Positions 22,760 through 35,170 of a stretch of DNA of 64,000 nucleotides are shown one piece after another. The translations under genes were made by a program, and so were the position numbers. The stretch's first letter is position 1. Each line of letters opens with the position of its first letter. Origin of the DNA: Ananas comosus (taxonomy: Eukaryota > Streptophyta > Magnoliopsida > Poales > Bromeliaceae); NCBI RefSeq assembly GCF_001540865.1, contig NC_033633.1, positions 6,258,283 through 6,322,282 on the forward strand. Direction: 5' to 3'. The notes under the pieces were generated by a model. It worked only from the letters and a program-made list of their open reading frames with translations. It had not been told where the DNA came from and ran no database searches.

Positions 22760-24255
22760 TTGAGTTCACGATAATCCACACAAAGGCGAAGTGATCCGTC
22801 TTTCTTCTTGACGAACAAAACTGGTGCTCCCCAAGGTGAAAGGCTCGGGCGAATAAAGCCCTTGTCCAACAAATCCTGTAGCTGTGCCCTCAGCTCCCTC
22901 AGCTCCGCTGGTGCCATCCTATAGGGCGCCTTTGAGATTGGGATAGTCCCAGGGACGAGATCTACCACAAACTCAATCTCCCTATCAGGAGGCATACCCG
23001 GTAGCTCAGCTGGAAACACATCCTGGAACTCTCGCACCACCGGGATATCCTCGATCCTAGGGGTATCATCCTCGCCCCTTAACACCACACTAGCCAAATA
23101 GGCTACGCAACCTCTGCTGATCAGCTGCCTAGCTCGAGATGAGCTGATCGTCATCGCAAACAGTGAACTCCGGCATCTACAAAATACCACCTCGGTCTGT
23201 CCCGACTCTCTAAAAGTAACCGTGCGATTCTTACAATCAATCGTGGCATAATACTTGGTCAACCAATCCATGCCCAAGACCACGTCAAAATCTCCTAGCT
23301 TGCGCAAAGCTAGCAAATCTACAGGCATAATCCAATTTCCTACCCGAACAGGGCAACTGGGGCTATACTCTCTAATATCCAAAACGTGGTGGGGTACAAC
23401 AACATGTCCCGTATGCAATAAGGAAACCAAAGGAATGCCATGCAACTCGTCAAACAGCCGATCTATGAATGAATGCGACGCACCGGTATCAAATAAAGTA
23501 CGAACTCTAATGCTATCAAGTAAAATGATACCTGCAACCACATCCTCGGCTGCTGCCGCCTCCTCAGTCTGAGCGGCGTACATGCGCCCACTCGGGGCCT
23601 GTTGAGATCCCTCGTTCTAGCGCTGGACCGGTGGCCGCCCAGGCTGATACTGTGCCGATGCAGTCCCCTGGCCGGCGGCTGGTAGAGCTGGTGCCGATAC
23701 AGTCGACGGTGGCGGTGAAGAACCTCTCGGGCACTCGGTACGCACGTGGCCCTCCTGGCCACACTGGAAACACCTGCCCGCCCGCTGTGGACACTGCGGT
23801 GGGTAATGGGAACCACCGCAGATCACACACGGGGAAGGCCGGCGCCGATCGGATCCTCCTTGATACGCTGCTGAGCCGCGTCCTCGCTGCTGGCTCCTCG
23901 GATGCTTCGGCGGCCTCCTAGAGTGCGTCTGACTCGCCCCCTCAGCCGCAGGCCTCTTGGCCTTCCCTTCGTCCCTAGCCTCACGCTGCTCCTGGACCTC
24001 TGTCGCGCCGCTCTCCATGATGAGCGTGCGATCCACCACCTCCCAATAGGTTTGGAGGTTAGAGGATTGCACAAACCGGAAGATCGATGGTCGCAACCCT
24101 CGCTCGAAGATGCGGGCCTTGTCCTTGTCATCCCGCACGACGAAGGGCACGCAATGCAGAAGCCGAGAAAACTCCCTCTCGTACTCGGCTACAGTCCTGT
24201 CACCCTAGCGCAAGCTGCGCAAATCCTGCTCCATCTTCCTCTTGACGCTGGTCGG
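22760..24255 (-). pseudogene. Gypsy gag-protease-RT fragment, N-terminally truncated
   Basis: The minus strand reads a truncated gag (AEYEREFSRLLHCVPF..., RIFERGLRPSIFRFV, near 24190-24000), then a zinc knuckle CFQCGQEGHVRTEC (about 23780). Protease follows with the [10 protein letters not shown] active site (about 23480) and [11 protein letters not shown] (about 23280). Reverse transcriptase starts with [39 protein letters not shown] and [15 protein letters not shown] stop lies at about 23617 between the gag and protease frames. The fragment is fused to mid-LTR at 24256 and cut by the gap at 22760. This copy is clean enough to read. Confidence 0.9.
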
Positions 24256-24257
24256 GA

Positions 24258-25949
24258 GACCCACCCGTAGGCTGTCTGTGGCTCTGAGACCCACCCGTAG
24301 GCTGTCTGGCCGGTGCTGAGCCTAATGGCCTCGTGGTAGTCATCATCCCCACCCTAGGAATGAGCCTATCCCACGGCAATCCACTTCGGCGCCCAATCCC
24401 GCACGGCGAATATGAATCGCGATGGCTATCTCAGTAGTGCCGGCTTGTAGGGAGTGACCCTCACAAGCATGTGCGAATGAGCACAATGGCAAGTAGTCAA
24501 ACGATCTGTCGCAAGTACCCAGTCCTCATGTCTAATAACATGGAATGTGTCAAGTATCCCAATGGCCTATCCCTATGTCATCATGTCTCTAACATGGAAT
24601 GTAGCGGATATGTATTGGCCTATCAGTATGTCACTATGTTGCAATTTCATAGTTTACTAGTTTCAAGTGCCCCTTAATGACACTTTGTTCTCTATGTCAA
24701 ACATGGCCACTATGTTCCAAGGTACATGTTCCAAGTCATATTCTTCCTAAGAGATATGTTCTCAACTTGCACAAACAAACACTTTATCGTATGCATGCTG
24801 CCTACACATTTAGCTCTACTATATAGAGTACAATTTTCATGATACATAGCACCTGCATTTTAAGTGTTCTAAAATTCATATAAATTCTATTTAGTATAGA
24901 AATGCATTCAAAAATACTTTACAACAAGTATTAAGAGCATAGAGGCCATTTTGCCCCATTTCCACAAAGTCAAACCCACCAAAATAGTCTTCTTCGTTTC
25001 GCCCAACGAAGGTATCCACAAGCTTCCTAGTACCCTAGAAACATCAAAAATAGGGTCACCCAAACGAAACGAAGAGCCAATGGCTCAATCATTAAGCTTC
25101 TCAAGTTAGGGTTAAGGAAAACTCACCGATGGCGAAGGTAGCTCTCTCGATCTCCAAATCGGAGTTAGAGTCCTTCCAATCTAACCTAAACAAAGGTTCT
25201 AAACCCATCAATTGGGTTCCAAAGCCCTCAAAACGAAAATCCCCAAATCTAACCCTAATTTTCAAAATCTAGGGTTTGATCTAGTAAAATCCAACAAAAT
25301 CCGAATCTAGAGGAGAGAAATAGTTACTAACCTCTTAGAAGCTCCAAACCAAGCTCCAAAGTCCTCTAGGGTTGAAGGTTGATCCTCAAACAAGCTCCAA
25401 CCAAGATCTCACACTTCTCCAATGGTGGAAAACCCACAAAAAGCAAGAAGGAGAAGAGAAAAGAGATCAAAACTAGCAAAAATCCAACAAAAATGGAGAA
25501 GAAACCATAGGGGAGGAGTTCTCACCTGTTCTCCACTGGTCTAGGGCTCGAAGGAGCTCACAAAGGGGCTGGGGTGACATATATAGATGTTGTAACAATT
25601 GCAAACACCCCCCTGCCCAAACTGCACCCCAGACTGCACTGTGTGCCAGTACACGGGTTTGTGTACCGGTACACCACCCACGAAAAGCCAACCCGAGCCT
25701 CGGGTTTGCTGGGAAATAGCCTGTGTATCGGTACACAGGCCCGCGTACCGGTACACTGCCCTCTGAAGGCTACCCGAGAGCTAGCCAAAAATCCAACTTT
25801 TTGGATTTTGACGCAAGGTTTTAAACCACCATTCTTGGGACTCGAACCATAGGTCGAAACACTGTCGATGACCCACCAGAAAGTCTGGAAAAGCTCATAA
25901 CCCATTCAATCACTCGAACCCAGCAATTTGCAAGGTCTAATGCATCACA
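24258..25949 (-). mobile_element. G1 array LTR B (middle LTR)
   Basis: The minus strand starts TGTGATGCATTAGACC right after the polypurine tract. It carries palindrome pairs at centres 25749.5/25729.5 and 25667.5/25647.5 (20 bp each), TATATA at about 25585, a donor-like CAGGTGAGAAC at about 25530 and a long AT-rich part. It runs to the GAGACCCACCCG units, where it passes directly into gag. It therefore has a 3'-LTR front and a 5'-LTR rear. Confidence 0.85.
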
Positions 25950-25982
25950 TTCACCCCTCCTAAAAAGGAGTTTCGTCCGCAA
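25950..25982 (-). other. Polypurine tract of the G1 element
   Basis: The minus strand reads GCGGACGAAACTCC, then TTTTTAGGAGGGGTGAA, then the LTR start TGTGATG. This is the diagnostic arrangement for Del/Tekay elements and mirrors the motif before 2926. Confidence 0.85.
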
Positions 25983-26004
25983 AACTCAAAAGCAAAAGCA
26001 TACC

Positions 26005-28565
26005 TCAAGGCTCCATCTGAAAAAGATGGGGATAGCGCTCCTGCAGCGCACTCTCTAGCTCCCACGTGGCCTCGCGCTCCGCATGATTGCTCCAAAGAAC
26101 CTTCACATACGGAATATCCCGATTCCGTAGCTTCTTCACCTCGCGAGCCAAGATCTTCACGGGTTGCTCCTCGAAGCTCAAATCCTCGCGCAGCTCCATT
26201 GGTATAGCTTTCAAAACATGAGCTGGATCATGAATGTACCTCCGAAGGACCGATACATGAAAGACGTTGTGCACGCCCGATAGGTTCGGCGGTAGAGCAA
26301 GTCGATACGCTACCGGGCCTACACGTTCCAAGATCTCATACGGTCCAATAAACCTGGGGCTCAGCTTTCCCCGAATCCCGAATCTCTTGATTCCTCTAGT
26401 CTGCGAGACCTTCAAGAAGACATGGTCTCCAACTTGGAACTCTAAGTCTCGCCGCCGTCGATCGGCATAGCTCCTCTGTCTACTCTGCGCCGTCAAAAGT
26501 CGCTCCCGAGCAATTCGAACCTTGTCCTCAGCTTCCTGGAGACATAAGGCAAAAGCAATTCTCTCGCGACTTCACTCAATTGAGAGTGGCGATCTACACT
26601 TCCGTCTATAAGTGCTTCGGGGCGCCTCTTTTGATGTTACTTGATAACGTTGTTATAGCAAAACTCCGCCATAGGTAGATGCTGCGACATCTCCTGTTAA
26701 TTTTCTATACAATGCCCAGAGCATATCCTCTAAGGTCGATAGTGCGTCCGTACTTGGTTCCATCAATCTGCGGGTTGAAATGCTGTATGAATCCAATGGG
26801 TCTTGCATAAGGCGTCCTGTTAGACTCCTCAAAAGTGAGCACAAACGAGGTGTCTTCGATCAGATACACTCGATGTAGGCACTATTGCAGTCGCACAATC
26901 TCATCAAGGATTTACACTTGTTGGAGCTTCTCTCGGTCCAAGTCGTATGATAGGTGATGAAGTGCGCCGACTTCGGCTCAAACCTATCCATGATCACCCA
27001 AATAGGTTATGCCCGCCTGATTGAGCGCGGCAATCCTGTCACAATAGTCCTATGTGTGATTCTTCTCCATTTCCACACGGAATAGGCCAAACTCTGAAGT
27101 TTTCCGCGCGGCAACTCGGTGCTCGCTTTACTTGTTGCAAGTTAGACAAATCGAGCTACAAAGTCGCAAATCCTTTTTCATCCGGCAGCCAATAAAGCAA
27201 CTTTAGATTTTGTATTATGGTGCCTCCAGGATGTATAATACGGCGTCGGTGCGCTTCTTGAAAGAGTTTTCTTTAATTTCTGGATGCGAGTATACAAATT
27301 AGCCACGGAAATGCTTAAATCCCTGATCGTCCAAAGGAAGTTCTGCCGGTGACCTCAACATTTTAGCTCGAATCTTTTTGCAATCCACATCGGAGCTTGC
27401 TTCTCTTTGATTCTCTCAAAGGTAGTTTGTACTACCAATGTTCATCAACCTAATAGGCGCTGTTCAGGAGTCACTATCTCAACTCAACGCTTATGCTCGA
27501 TCAATGCCGGTTGGTCACAAAATGATCCTAAGTTTTCCACCGATTTCCTACTTGCGCATTCCGCCCAATGTTAGCCTTGCATAGTGGTAAAGGATCGTTA
27601 GTCATGTCCTGAGTAGCTCCAACATCGGCGCTGCTCAAGTTTCATCCTTCTGAGTGAATAAATACTTTTAAATCTTGTGTCTGTGTATACTTCACACGCT
27701 TCTGCCCATAAAGATTGTGGCCTAGCTTCATGGAACACTTACAGGCGCACTCCAAATCATGGTCGGAGTAGTTTTTATCATATTCCTTTAGTTGTGCGAG
27801 AAAGGCAATACGCGATCACCTTGCATCCATGATCAATACAAGCCCATCCATTCAAGTGAAGCTATCACTTATTAAACACGATACCTGCTTCCGCTACTGG
27901 TAGCCGGTCAGGATCGGAGGGTAGTTCAATTTCTCTGCTTTAACTTTGGAAGTCTTCGCTCGCACGGTCATTCCAAATGAATTGCACTCCTTTGTGCTCG
28001 TTGGTCGTGAGCGGGAGTACAGTTTGGGCAAAACCCTCTACAAATCTCGGTTAGTAACCGGCCAAATCCAGGAATCCGTTATCTCCGTGCGCTCTTCGTC
28101 TCGGTCATCCTTGTTGCTTCAATTTTTGGGATCCACGCTTATACCGATTCCGAAATCAGTGTCAGGAAAGTACCTCTCGAGCAAAATTCACATTTTTCTA
28201 TCAACTTGGATAAAGCTTTTTTGAAGTACTTGGAGTACACTCTTCAAGTGTTCCTCGTGATCTTGAATCACTTCGAGAGTAGACAATTCGTCCTATGATC
28301 ACATGACGAACTGTCTGATAGGCTTGAAACACAGTTATTAGATCATAAAGACATGCCGAAGCATTAGTAAGCCCCGAACGGTTAATGTGAATTAGTAATG
28401 TCCTACAGTGTTTAAAAGCGTTTCATATACATCCTCGGGTTTGATCTTCATTGGTGAGTATACGACTGTAAGTTATCTTGGATTACACACTGATCCCTGA
28501 GCGCTGATAGGGGAATGATCAAACAAGTGCGTCAGATCATTGGCAACGGATACTTGTTCTTTGAT
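26005..28565 (-). pseudogene. Gypsy integrase to RT; integrase end readable, rest full of indels
   Basis: Bases 26496-26005 read cleanly as the integrase C-terminus: RSYADRRRRDLEFQVGDHVFLK, LSPRFIGPYEILERV, LPPNLSGVHNVFHVS, and a chromodomain-like REATWELESALQERYPHLF end. From about 26540 upward, matches to integrase, RNase H and RT continue only in short pieces shifting frame every few tens of bases (for example CGGCAGCCAATAAAGCAAC near 27185). The decay looks like uncorrected single-base indels, not evolution (see findings). Confidence 0.8.
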
Positions 28566-30029
28566 GTGACTTTGTTGAGTTCAGATAATCCACACAAAGG
28601 GAATGTGATCGCGTCTGTTTTCTTGACGAACAAACTTTGGTGTCCCAAGGTAGAGAAGGTCGGGCGAATAAAGCCTTGTCCAAAAATCCTGTAGCTGTGC
28701 CCTCGCTCCCTCAGTGCCGCTGGCTCTCCCTATTAGGCGCATTGAGATTGGAGATAGTCCAGAGGACGAGATCTACACAAACTCAATTCCCTATAGGAGG
28801 CCTTACCCAGGTAGCTCAGCTGGAAAAACATCTGGACTCTCGCAGCCGGGAATATCTCACCTAAGGGGTATCATCCTCCCCTACACCCATAGCCAAATTA
28901 GGCTACTTCAACTCTTGCTGAATCAGTGCAGTTATCGAAGATGAGTTGATCGTCATCGAAACAGTGAACTCGGATTTTCAAATACACATCGGTCTGTCCG
29001 TCTTCTAAAAGAACGACGTGCGATTTCTGTACAATCAATTGTTTGGCTAATTATTGGTAACAATCCATTGACAGACCACGTTCAAAAATCTCCTGTTTGC
29101 GCAAAGCTAGCAATATTACAGGCATAATCAATTCCTCTACCGACAGGGCATGGGGTATACTCTCTAATATTCCAAAACGTGGGTGGGTACAAAACATGTC
29201 CGTATGCAATAATGAAACCAAGGAATGCCATGAACTAGTAAACAGGATCTATGAATGAATGCGACGCACCGGTATCAAATAAGTCGAACTCTAATGCTAT
29301 AAGTAAAATGATATTGAACCACATCCTCTGGCTGCTGCCGCCTCCTCAGTCTGAGCGGCGTTAAATAGGCCCACCGGCGGCCTGTTGAGATCACTCGTTT
29401 CTCATCGATTGGACCGTCGTGGCGCCCAGAGCTGATATGTGCGATGCACAGTCCCCTGGCTGGCGGCTGGTAGGTGGTGCGATACAGTCGACCAAGGCAG
29501 TGCGCGGTGAGACCTATTGGGCACCGTAAGCAGTGCCATCCTGGAACACTGAGAAACACCTGCCCGCCGCTGCTGGACATTGCGGTGAGGTAATGGAACA
29601 CGGCAGATCACACGGGCAAGGCCGGCGGCGATCGGATCCTCCTTGATACGGCTGAGCCGGCGGTTCGTGCTGGTCCTCGGACATTGCTTCGGCGGCTACC
29701 TAGAAGTGTGTTGACTCGCCCTCAAGCGAAGATTTGCCTTCCTTGTCCTAGCTCACGCTGAATCTCCTGGGACCTCTGTTCGGCGCGTCTCTGATGAAAG
29801 GTGCGTCCACAATCCCAATAGGTTTGGAGCGTTAGAGGATTGCCAAAACGGAAGATCGTATTGGTCGCCAACCTCGCTCGAAGATGCGGGCCTTGTCTTG
29901 TATTCCCGCCACGACGAAGGGACGCAATGCCAGAAAGCCGAGAAAACTCCTCTCGTAATGGCTACAGTTCTTCATGTCACCGTAGCGCAAGCTGGGAAAT
30001 CCTGCTCATCTTGCCTACTTGCGCTGGTC
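28566..30029 (-). pseudogene. Second gag-protease-RT copy, indel-ridden duplicate of 22760-24255
   Basis: Blocks align in order with 22760-24255: TTGAGTTCA...GATAATCCACAC at both starts, GAATGAATGCGACGCACCGG at 29253 and 23466, and the gag/LTR junction at 30029 and 24256. Missing or extra single bases occur every 10-20 bp, so no long frame survives. Confidence 0.85.
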
Positions 30030-31770
30030 GAGGAGACCACCCGTAGGTGTTGGTGGCTCGTATGAGAACCCACCAGTAGGCTGTTGGCCGGTGCTGAGCC
30101 TAATGGCCTCGTTGGTAGCTATCAATCCCACCTAGGAATGAGCCTATCCCACGGCAGATCACTTCGGCGCCCAATCCGACGAGGATATGAATCGCGCATG
30201 GCGTATTTAGTAGTGCCGGTTGTAGGAGTGACCTCACAAGCATGGTGCGAATGAGCACAATGGCATAAGTAGTCATCGATCTGTCGCAAGCTACCAGTCA
30301 TCATGTCTAATACTGGGAATGTGTCAAGCTATGCCAATGGCCTATCCCTATGTCCATTATTCTCTAACTGGAATGTAGCGGTATGTATTGGACTATCAGT
30401 ATGTCACTATGTTTAAATTTCATAGTTTCATATTCAAGTCCCCTTATGGACACTTTGTTCTCTTGTCAACATGGCCATATGTTTCAAGACCTACATGTTC
30501 CAAGTATATTCGTTTCCTAAGAGATATGTTCCTACTTCGCACACAAACACTTTAATCGTATGCATTGCTGTCCTTACAATTTAGCACTACTATATAGAGT
30601 ACATTTTTCATGATCTATAGCACCTGATTTTAATGTGTTTAAAATTTTATGATTTAAATAAATTTATTTATATAAAATGATTCAAAAATACTTTAGCAAC
30701 AAGTATTAAGAGCATAGGGGCCATTTGGCCCATTTTCTACAAAGTTCAACCACCAAAATAGGTCTTCTTCATTTCGCGAACGAAGTATCCACATAGCTTC
30801 CTAGTACCTAGAACATCAAAAATAGGGTCCACCCAAACGAAACGAAAGAGCCAATGGCTCAATCATTAAGCTTCTCAGCTAAGGTTAAGGAGAAACTCAC
30901 GATCGAGGTAGCTCTCTCGATCTCCAAATCGGAGTGAGTCCTTCCAAGTCTAACCTAAACAAAGGTCTGAAAACTCCATCTAATTGGTTCCAAAGCCCTC
31001 AAACGAAAATCCCCAAATCTAACGCACTAATTTTCAAAAATCTAAGGGTTTTGATCTATAAAATCACAAATCCGATCTAGAGAGAGGAAATAGTTACTAA
31101 CGCTTTAGAAGTCCAACAAGCCCAAGTCCTCTCAGGCGTTGACAAGTTGTATCCTCAACAAGCTCCAACCAAGATCTCAAACACTTCTCCCAAGGTGCGT
31201 GGAAAACCCACAAACAGCAAGAAGGAGAAGAGAAAAGAGATCAAAATAGTCAAAAATCCAACAAAAATGGAGAAAGAAACGATAGCGGGAGGAGTTCTCA
31301 CCTGTTCTCCACTGGTCTAGGGCTCAAAGGAGCTCACAAAGGGGCTGGGGTGACATATATAGATGTTGTAACAATTGCAAACACCCCCCTGCCCGAACTG
31401 CACCCCAGACTGCACTGTGTACCGGTACACGGGTTTGTGTACCGGTACACCACCCACGAAAAGCCAACCCGAGCCTCGGGTTTGCTGGGAAATAGCCTGT
31501 GTACCAGTACACGGGCCCGCGTACCCGTACAACCATCACCGCGTACCGGTACAGCCATCAAGCCCGTACCGGTACACTGCCCTCTGAAGGCTACCCGAGA
31601 GCTAGCCAAAAATCTAACTTTTTGGATTTTGACGCAAGGTTTTAAACCACAATTCTCGGGACTCGAACCATAGGTCGGAACACTGTCGACGACCCACCAG
31701 AAAGTCTGGAAAAGCTCATAACCCATTCAATCACTCGAACCCAGCAATTTGCAAGGTCCAGTGCGTCACA
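30030..31770 (-). mobile_element. G1 array LTR C (outer 5' LTR)
   Basis: The minus strand begins TGTGACGCACTGGACC at 31770, next to target duplication CATGC. Palindromes are centred at 31570.5, 31547.5, 31525.5, 31505.5, 31443.5 and 31423.5 (spacings 23, 22, 20, then 20). It has about 50 bp more of this array than LTR B. From about 31285 down to 30030 it shows the same indel noise as the internal region; above 31285 it is clean. Confidence 0.85.
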
Positions 31771-31775
31771 CATGC

Positions 31776-32060
31776 ATCATCTCTAAGGATCGCTAGCTGT
31801 ATATAAACGCATCACATATATTGGTTGTTGATTGGTGAATATAGGTTGTGGTTGAGATCCTGATATATTATTGGTACGCCGTGCAAATACAAAGGAGACT
31901 TTGTCCGAGTGGACAGAGAAACTTTGTATTTGTGGCAGGTCTGTACGTCACGTGGGCCAGGTTAAATAAATAAAAAAAAATGGCACGTTTTTCACAACTC
32001 TGATTTCAAAAATTGTATTCATTTTAAAAAGGCTTTTAAAATCGGCCCCAGGGCGTGACA
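31776..32060 (+). mobile_element. G2 LTR, right end
   Basis: It resumes the LTR interrupted at 21587 and ends CGGCCCCAGGGCGTGACA. GCCGTGCAAATACAAAGG...GACTTTGTCC corresponds to the 3' end of the other G2 copy at 41893-42048, including the hairpin around TTTGTCCGAGTGGACAGAG. Confidence 0.8.
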
Positions 32061-33352
32061 TGCTCATAAGCCCAACTCTGCAAGTTCATCATGATTTAAC
32101 AATATTATCATGAGATTTTGAATCTGTCGCTAGAAAACCACTTGTAAGAGCAAGAAAGGGGGGGGCTTAGGGATCAAAGATTTTGAGTCAATGAACACGG
32201 CCATCCTATCCAAATAGTGGTGGAGATTCTTTACTGAGGATAAGCTAGCCTGGACTAAACTGATCAGGACCCTATATTACAGCAAAAGACGGCTGCTACA
32301 CGAGAGCAAAGCTTCCGTGCCCGACTCGCAATGGTGGCGGAGCGTACTGCAATGCCGCGACGTGTTCAAATGTGGTACAACCTACACGCTAGGAGACGGC
32401 AACGGTATTAGATTTTGGACGGACATTTGGATAGGAGAGACCTTGCTTCGCACGCAGTTCTCGACTATCTTCGACAACATTAGGCATAAGGAGGCCACAG
32501 TGTCCCAGTGCTGGAATGCCAATGGTTGGAGATGGAGGTATATCAGTCGGGACTTCGTATCGACCCATTCCCCTGACAGACGCAACTTTCTTTCACTGCT
32601 AAAGGATATGCTACAACCACACAACCCAACCAACTCAACAGACTCGGTGAACTGGCGCTGGACATCAAACCAACACTTTACGGTCAAATCACTCTACTTG
32701 TTCATCACATATACTGGTCGAAGCGACTCCACGAGCTAGTACATATAGAAATTGAAAATTCCAATCAAAATCAAGATATTCATTTGGTTGCTGCTACACA
32801 ACATACTCCATACTGCGGACACATTACGCTTCCTGAGACGGCCTGAAGATATCTTCTGTGTCCTATGCGCCGATGCCCCGAAAACGTGTGATCATCTTTT
32901 CCGTAACTGTGTGTACGTAAAATTCCTACTCTTCAACGTTGAAGACCCGGAGTTGCTAGCCGATCCGCAGAAAAAAGCCCGAGATCTATGGGATAGGATC
33001 TCCAACCACGAAAACGACGAAACAAGACGGAAGAGACAATCCATACTGACAGCAACATGGCGGGTCGTCTGGAATGAGCGAAACAAGATTATCTTTCAAA
33101 CGACCTCCCCCGACCCTCTACGCTCGCATGACCACATCAAAGTTCTTGTAACCAACTGGAGTGATTTTTGTTGAGTGTGGATCTTTTCTTCTCTCCCCTC
33201 CCCTCTGCGTTTGACTTTTTTCCTTCTCTTTATCTTTCTTTTTTGTTCTCGCCTTCTCCTCGGATGCCTTAGCTGCATCCATCCTGTCTGCCTAATTTAT
33301 TCCTCTTAATGAATGAAGCAGGTAGCTCGCTACCTTTTTCTCAAAAAAAAAT
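32061..33352 (+). pseudogene. LINE (plant L1-type) ORF2 3' end with zf-RVT domain and poly(A)
   Basis: The coding remnant starts near 32150 (GGLGIKDFESMNTAILSK, a TAG, then WWRFF), continues at 32317-32739 (WWRSVLQCRDVFKCG, LGDGNGIRFWTDIW) and 32752-33174. The second block is the zinc-binding RT-associated domain (IFIWLLLHNILHTADTL, CVLCADAPKTCDHLFRNC). Stops near 32213, 32737 and 32746 fit Trp codon changes. A pyrimidine-rich 3' UTR and an A9 tail (33344-33352) follow. The 5' side is missing, replaced by the G2 LTR end at 32060. LINE insertions are often 5'-truncated, but here a later insertion cuts it. Confidence 0.88.
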
Positions 33353-33440
33353 ATATATATTATCTTACCATCTTAGAATGTGCAAAAGAAATTATATTGA
33401 CGTACTAATTTATGATATTACTTAGTACTTAGCAAGAATG

Positions 33441-34240
33441 CTACTGTACAGCCGTCAATATAAGCGCCATATCTTTCTTGGCCGCTATTCGACTCTTCTC
33501 ACGTGAGGAGACTTTGGAGATCGCACTTACAAGATAATTATATACAGTGTGATCCCAATCATATTCGCCTATTCTATGTACATCATTTATATATCTATAC
33601 AGTGCCTTCAGCACATTGTAGTGGCTGATAAGAAAGAGGACGGTCGCAAAAACATATAATATAAAAATATGCACAAAGTTAGCTGACATCTCCTCTCCAT
33701 TCTGACCAGCAAGAGTGTACAAGAGATGTCGTAGTTTCGACTTATTGGCGTCCCGATAGTCACCATTGAAGTGTTTATCAAGAGTACTCGATTTTACACT
33801 CTTTTTCTATTATTCTATTGGCTCCCCCTTGTGCTGGCAGCCCTACCAAAATAGAGATTTCATCTAGAATAAAGGTAATAAAGGTATCTCCTATTCTAAT
33901 TCCTCTTCTCTCTTCATCCCAAAAACTGAAGGAGTCAACTAATACAAGATCTTGCTTAAGTAGAGGCAGGTCGAGATAAGAATAGAATGGCGTGGCTTTC
34001 AGAAATGTCATCTGTTCAGGAAACATAACTTCACGTAATGCTGGGCCAGCTGTCTGAAATCTGCCCATAGTCTTCGGCAACTCTTCTACACACATCGTGG
34101 TGTGCAAATGACTTGGGTAACATCTGCGCGCAACGAGCTCGATGGTCGACCTTTTCGCTTTCGATGTGCTCTCTATTCTTTCTTCTACAGACCTCGAAAA
34201 TCTACCTTGACCACTTGTAGTGGTCTCCTCGCCCGATCAG
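33441..34240 (-). pseudogene. Transposon-associated PMD/DUF1985-like gene fragment
   Basis: Two minus-strand frames join through a +1 frameshift near 33780. The first (34107-33778) has FWDEERRGIRIGDTFITF and LDEISILVGLPAQG, which match the W...F....EI.ILVGLP pattern seen in plant mobile domain and related Mutator-associated proteins. The second (about 33775-33441) has RYINDVHRIGEYDWDHTVYNYLVSAI, similar to the DUF1985-type repeat in such genes. The identification is by motif feel only. Stops upstream of 34107 suggest a missing N-terminal exon. A minisatellite lies on its 5' side. Confidence 0.45.
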
Positions 34241-34619
34241 CTTGACGACATCGCTCTAGTGGAAACTATATTTTCAGCTGCCTTATATTCAGCACAAGTC
34301 AGCACATAAGTTCATTCCAAAATTAACTAGAAAATAAATTAATTATGTTCACCATATGAATTCAAAATATGTACAAAATAAGTACATATTGAATCTTTTT
34401 GGATAGTATTGTAAGAGTGTTGTAAGATCAGTTCTATAAAATTCATATGAGTGTACAAATAATATGTTCTGTTCCAAGCGGTATTAACTCTAAAGAAACC
34501 TTATAGCACTATTCTACTAATTTCTAAGAGTGATTTTTTGCAATTAATAAATGTTCTATTATACCCTGCACGTATATGTTCGCATTCAACTCAACAAAAA
34601 TTAAAACATGATAAGAGTA

Positions 34620-35170
34620 TTCTATTATATCATAATAGTGTCAAATTGTACAAACCAAAATTATAACCTGATAAGAGTGTTCTATTATGCCATAAGAGTG
34701 TTTTATTGTGCCAAAAATAATTAATACTTGATAAGAGTGTTCTATTAAGCCCTAAGAGTATTCTATTATGGCATAAGAGTGTAAAATTGCAACGCATGCA
34801 TGTTCGCAACACTAAACCTAATAATACCTGCCCTAAGAGTGTTCTATTATGGCATAAGAGTGTAAGATTGCAACGCATATATGTTCGCAATCCTAACCTG
34901 ATAAGACTGTTCTATTATACCCTAAGAGTGTTCTATTATAGCATAAGAGTATAAAATTGCAACACATACATGTTCACAACCCTAAACCTGATAAGAGTGT
35001 TCTATTAAGTCCTAAGAGTGTTCTGTTATGGCATATAAGAGTGTCAAATTGCAACACATATTTTCGCAACCCTAAACCTGATAAAAGTGTTCTATTATGC
35101 CCCAAGAGTGTTCTATTATAGCATAAAAGTGTCAGATTGCAATGCATATATGTTCGCATTAAACCATATA
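34620..35170. repeat. Minisatellite, about 90-bp unit, about six copies
   Basis: Units start with CCTGATAAGAGTGTTCTATTA-like sequence at about 34667, 34727, 34827, 34897, 34987 and 35077. The last three are 90 bp apart. Each contains two or three copies of ATAAGAGTGT/TAAGAGTGTTCTATTA and one TTGCAACGCATNCATGTTCGCAA. It could be subterminal to the element carrying the gene fragment at 33441-34240. Confidence 0.85.

Larger units (their letters stand above)
21588..31770 (-). mobile_element. Tandem Gypsy G1 array (LTR-int-LTR-int-LTR) with target duplication CATGC
   Basis: It starts TGTCACGCCCCGG at 21588 and ends GTGCGTCACA at 31770. CATGC flanks both sides (21583-21587, 31771-31775), so the whole 10.2-kb block is one insertion unit. 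On the minus strand the order is LTR C (31770-30030), gag-protease-RT (30025-28566), RT-RNase H-integrase (28565-26005), polypurine tract, LTR B (25949-24258), gag-protease-RT (24255-22760), gap, end of LTR A (22745-21588). LTR C and LTR B join gag at the same abnormal point, losing the last ~750 bases of the LTR, the primer site and the gag start. Confidence 0.8.

Noticed and set aside
23255..24270. Plus-strand frames opposite the Gypsy gag and protease
   Set aside because: Shadows of the minus-strand coding sequence, which shows a zinc knuckle and the DTGA protease motif.
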